A DNA stretch of 7,586 nucleotides from Opitutales bacterium (GTDB lineage Bacteria > Verrucomicrobiota > Verrucomicrobiia > Opitutales > Oceanipulchritudinaceae). Below the pieces are notes generated by a model. It did no database searches and was not told where the DNA came from. It saw only the letters and a list, made by a program, of their open reading frames with translations. Location: the NCBI GenBank assembly GCA_007123395.1, contig SKLD01000247.1:1-7586 (forward strand). The letters run 5' to 3'. The translations under genes were made by a program, and so were the position numbers. Positions 7,060 to 7,586 of the stretch are shown here, in pieces; the first letter of the stretch is position 1; each line of letters opens with the position of its first letter.

Positions 7060-7586
7060 TCACCCCACCACGTCCTTGCGCAGGTTGCGCAAACCGCACA
7101 AATCGCCCCAGTCCGCGAAGCGCATGCGGCAGCGCAGCAGTTCCGGGAGGGTCACTTTCCCGCCCGCCTTCAACACCTTTTCCACACGCCCGCGGTCAAT
7201 CACTCCGTCCGTCGCCCGCCGACGACCCGCACCCTCCCAATACAGCAACCTCCGATACGCTCGCGTCTCCGCCGTGCCCCGCTCCAAAGCGCCCCGCCCG
7301 CCAGCGACAAGGGCTGACGCCTCCGCGAAGGCGGCGCACCATACAACAACGCCGAACGCCGCAACAACTCCGCGTCGTCGATCTCCCCAAGCTCCCCCGG
7401 AACCCGCACGAGCAGATGGAAGTGGTTCTCCATGAAGCAATACGTCAGCACCTCCACCCCGCAGAAGTCCGCCACCCTGCCCAGCAGATCCCGGAACGCC
7501 TCCCGCCGCGTGTTCGTGAACAAACGCGCCCGACCGTTGATCCGGCTGACCACATGGTAATACCCGTCGCACCCCTCCGGCGCGCA
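7060..7586 (-). pseudogene. Decayed IS200/RAYT-like transposase, internal deletion with frameshift
   Basis: From the right edge, one frame reads YYHVVSRINGRARLF, then GVEVLTYCFMENHFHLLVRV, with the HxH (HUH) motif at 7424-7416. It continues to ELLRRSALLYG near 7340, after which it becomes arginine-rich nonsense and stops at 7200. At that point the family-like sequence resumes in a different frame: FAEASALVAGGRGALE, AYRRLLYWEG, VEKVLKAGGKVTLPELLRCR and the terminal LRNLRKDVVG, stopping at 7060. Compared with full-length relatives of about 300 residues, roughly 100 codons between LLYG and the FAEA segment are missing. This is the middle region that would carry the catalytic tyrosine and the GTLWE-RF-S block. 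A second, in-frame gap of perhaps 50 codons seems to lie near 7115, where the RCRMRF strand runs straight into the C-terminal tail. The gene is therefore broken, and its N-terminus lies beyond the window. Confidence 0.8.

Overview
The window is high-GC DNA from a Gram-negative-type bacterium. It contains a compact, co-directional housekeeping cluster bounded on both sides by IS200/RAYT-type (Y1, HUH) transposase genes on the opposite strand. The gene order pyrR-pyrB-pyrC-CPBP protease-thiL-tsaE, the style of the protein sequences, the near-absence of Shine-Dalgarno sequences and the RAYT-like transposases all suggest a member of the Verrucomicrobiota, most likely Opitutales/Opitutae. This placement comes from memory of such genomes and is moderate in confidence.

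Layout: (1) 1-176, minus strand: N-terminus of a RAYT-like transposase running off the left edge. (2) 177-776: a 600-base stretch with no recognisable gene. Its first ~170 bases are AT-rich, and two consecutive hairpins lie at 463-513. (3) 777-853: tRNA-Val(CAC) with encoded CCA, followed by a strong hairpin at 906-925. (4) 996-1748: a DUF429 predicted RNase H-fold protein. (5) 1749-1829: a short leader with stem-loops, two of them mutually exclusive, in front of pyrR. (6) 1830-6977: pyrR, pyrB, pyrC, a CPBP intramembrane protease, thiL and tsaE, with gaps of 15 bases or fewer or overlaps at every junction, so almost certainly one transcription unit. (7) 6978-7059: two small hairpins between convergent genes. 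(8) 7060-7586, minus strand: a second transposase of the same family, visibly decayed by an internal deletion that shifts the frame and probably a second, in-frame deletion.

How the genes fit together: pyrB and pyrC encode steps two and three of de novo UMP synthesis (carbamoyl aspartate, then dihydroorotate), and pyrR is the expected uridine-nucleotide-sensing regulator. The pyrB/pyrC reading frames overlap, which would favour co-translation and fits the known aspartate transcarbamoylase-dihydroorotase complexes. The downstream genes serve unrelated housekeeping needs: thiamine diphosphate synthesis (thiL), tRNA t6A modification (tsaE) and an intramembrane protease. Together with tRNA-Val, the unit mixes nucleotide, cofactor and tRNA functions. 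I see no defence system, CRISPR array, prophage or biosynthetic cluster. The most informative oddities are the decaying transposase at the right edge, the structured pyrR leader, the departures from consensus in PyrR, and the near-complete lack of Shine-Dalgarno motifs except before pyrC.
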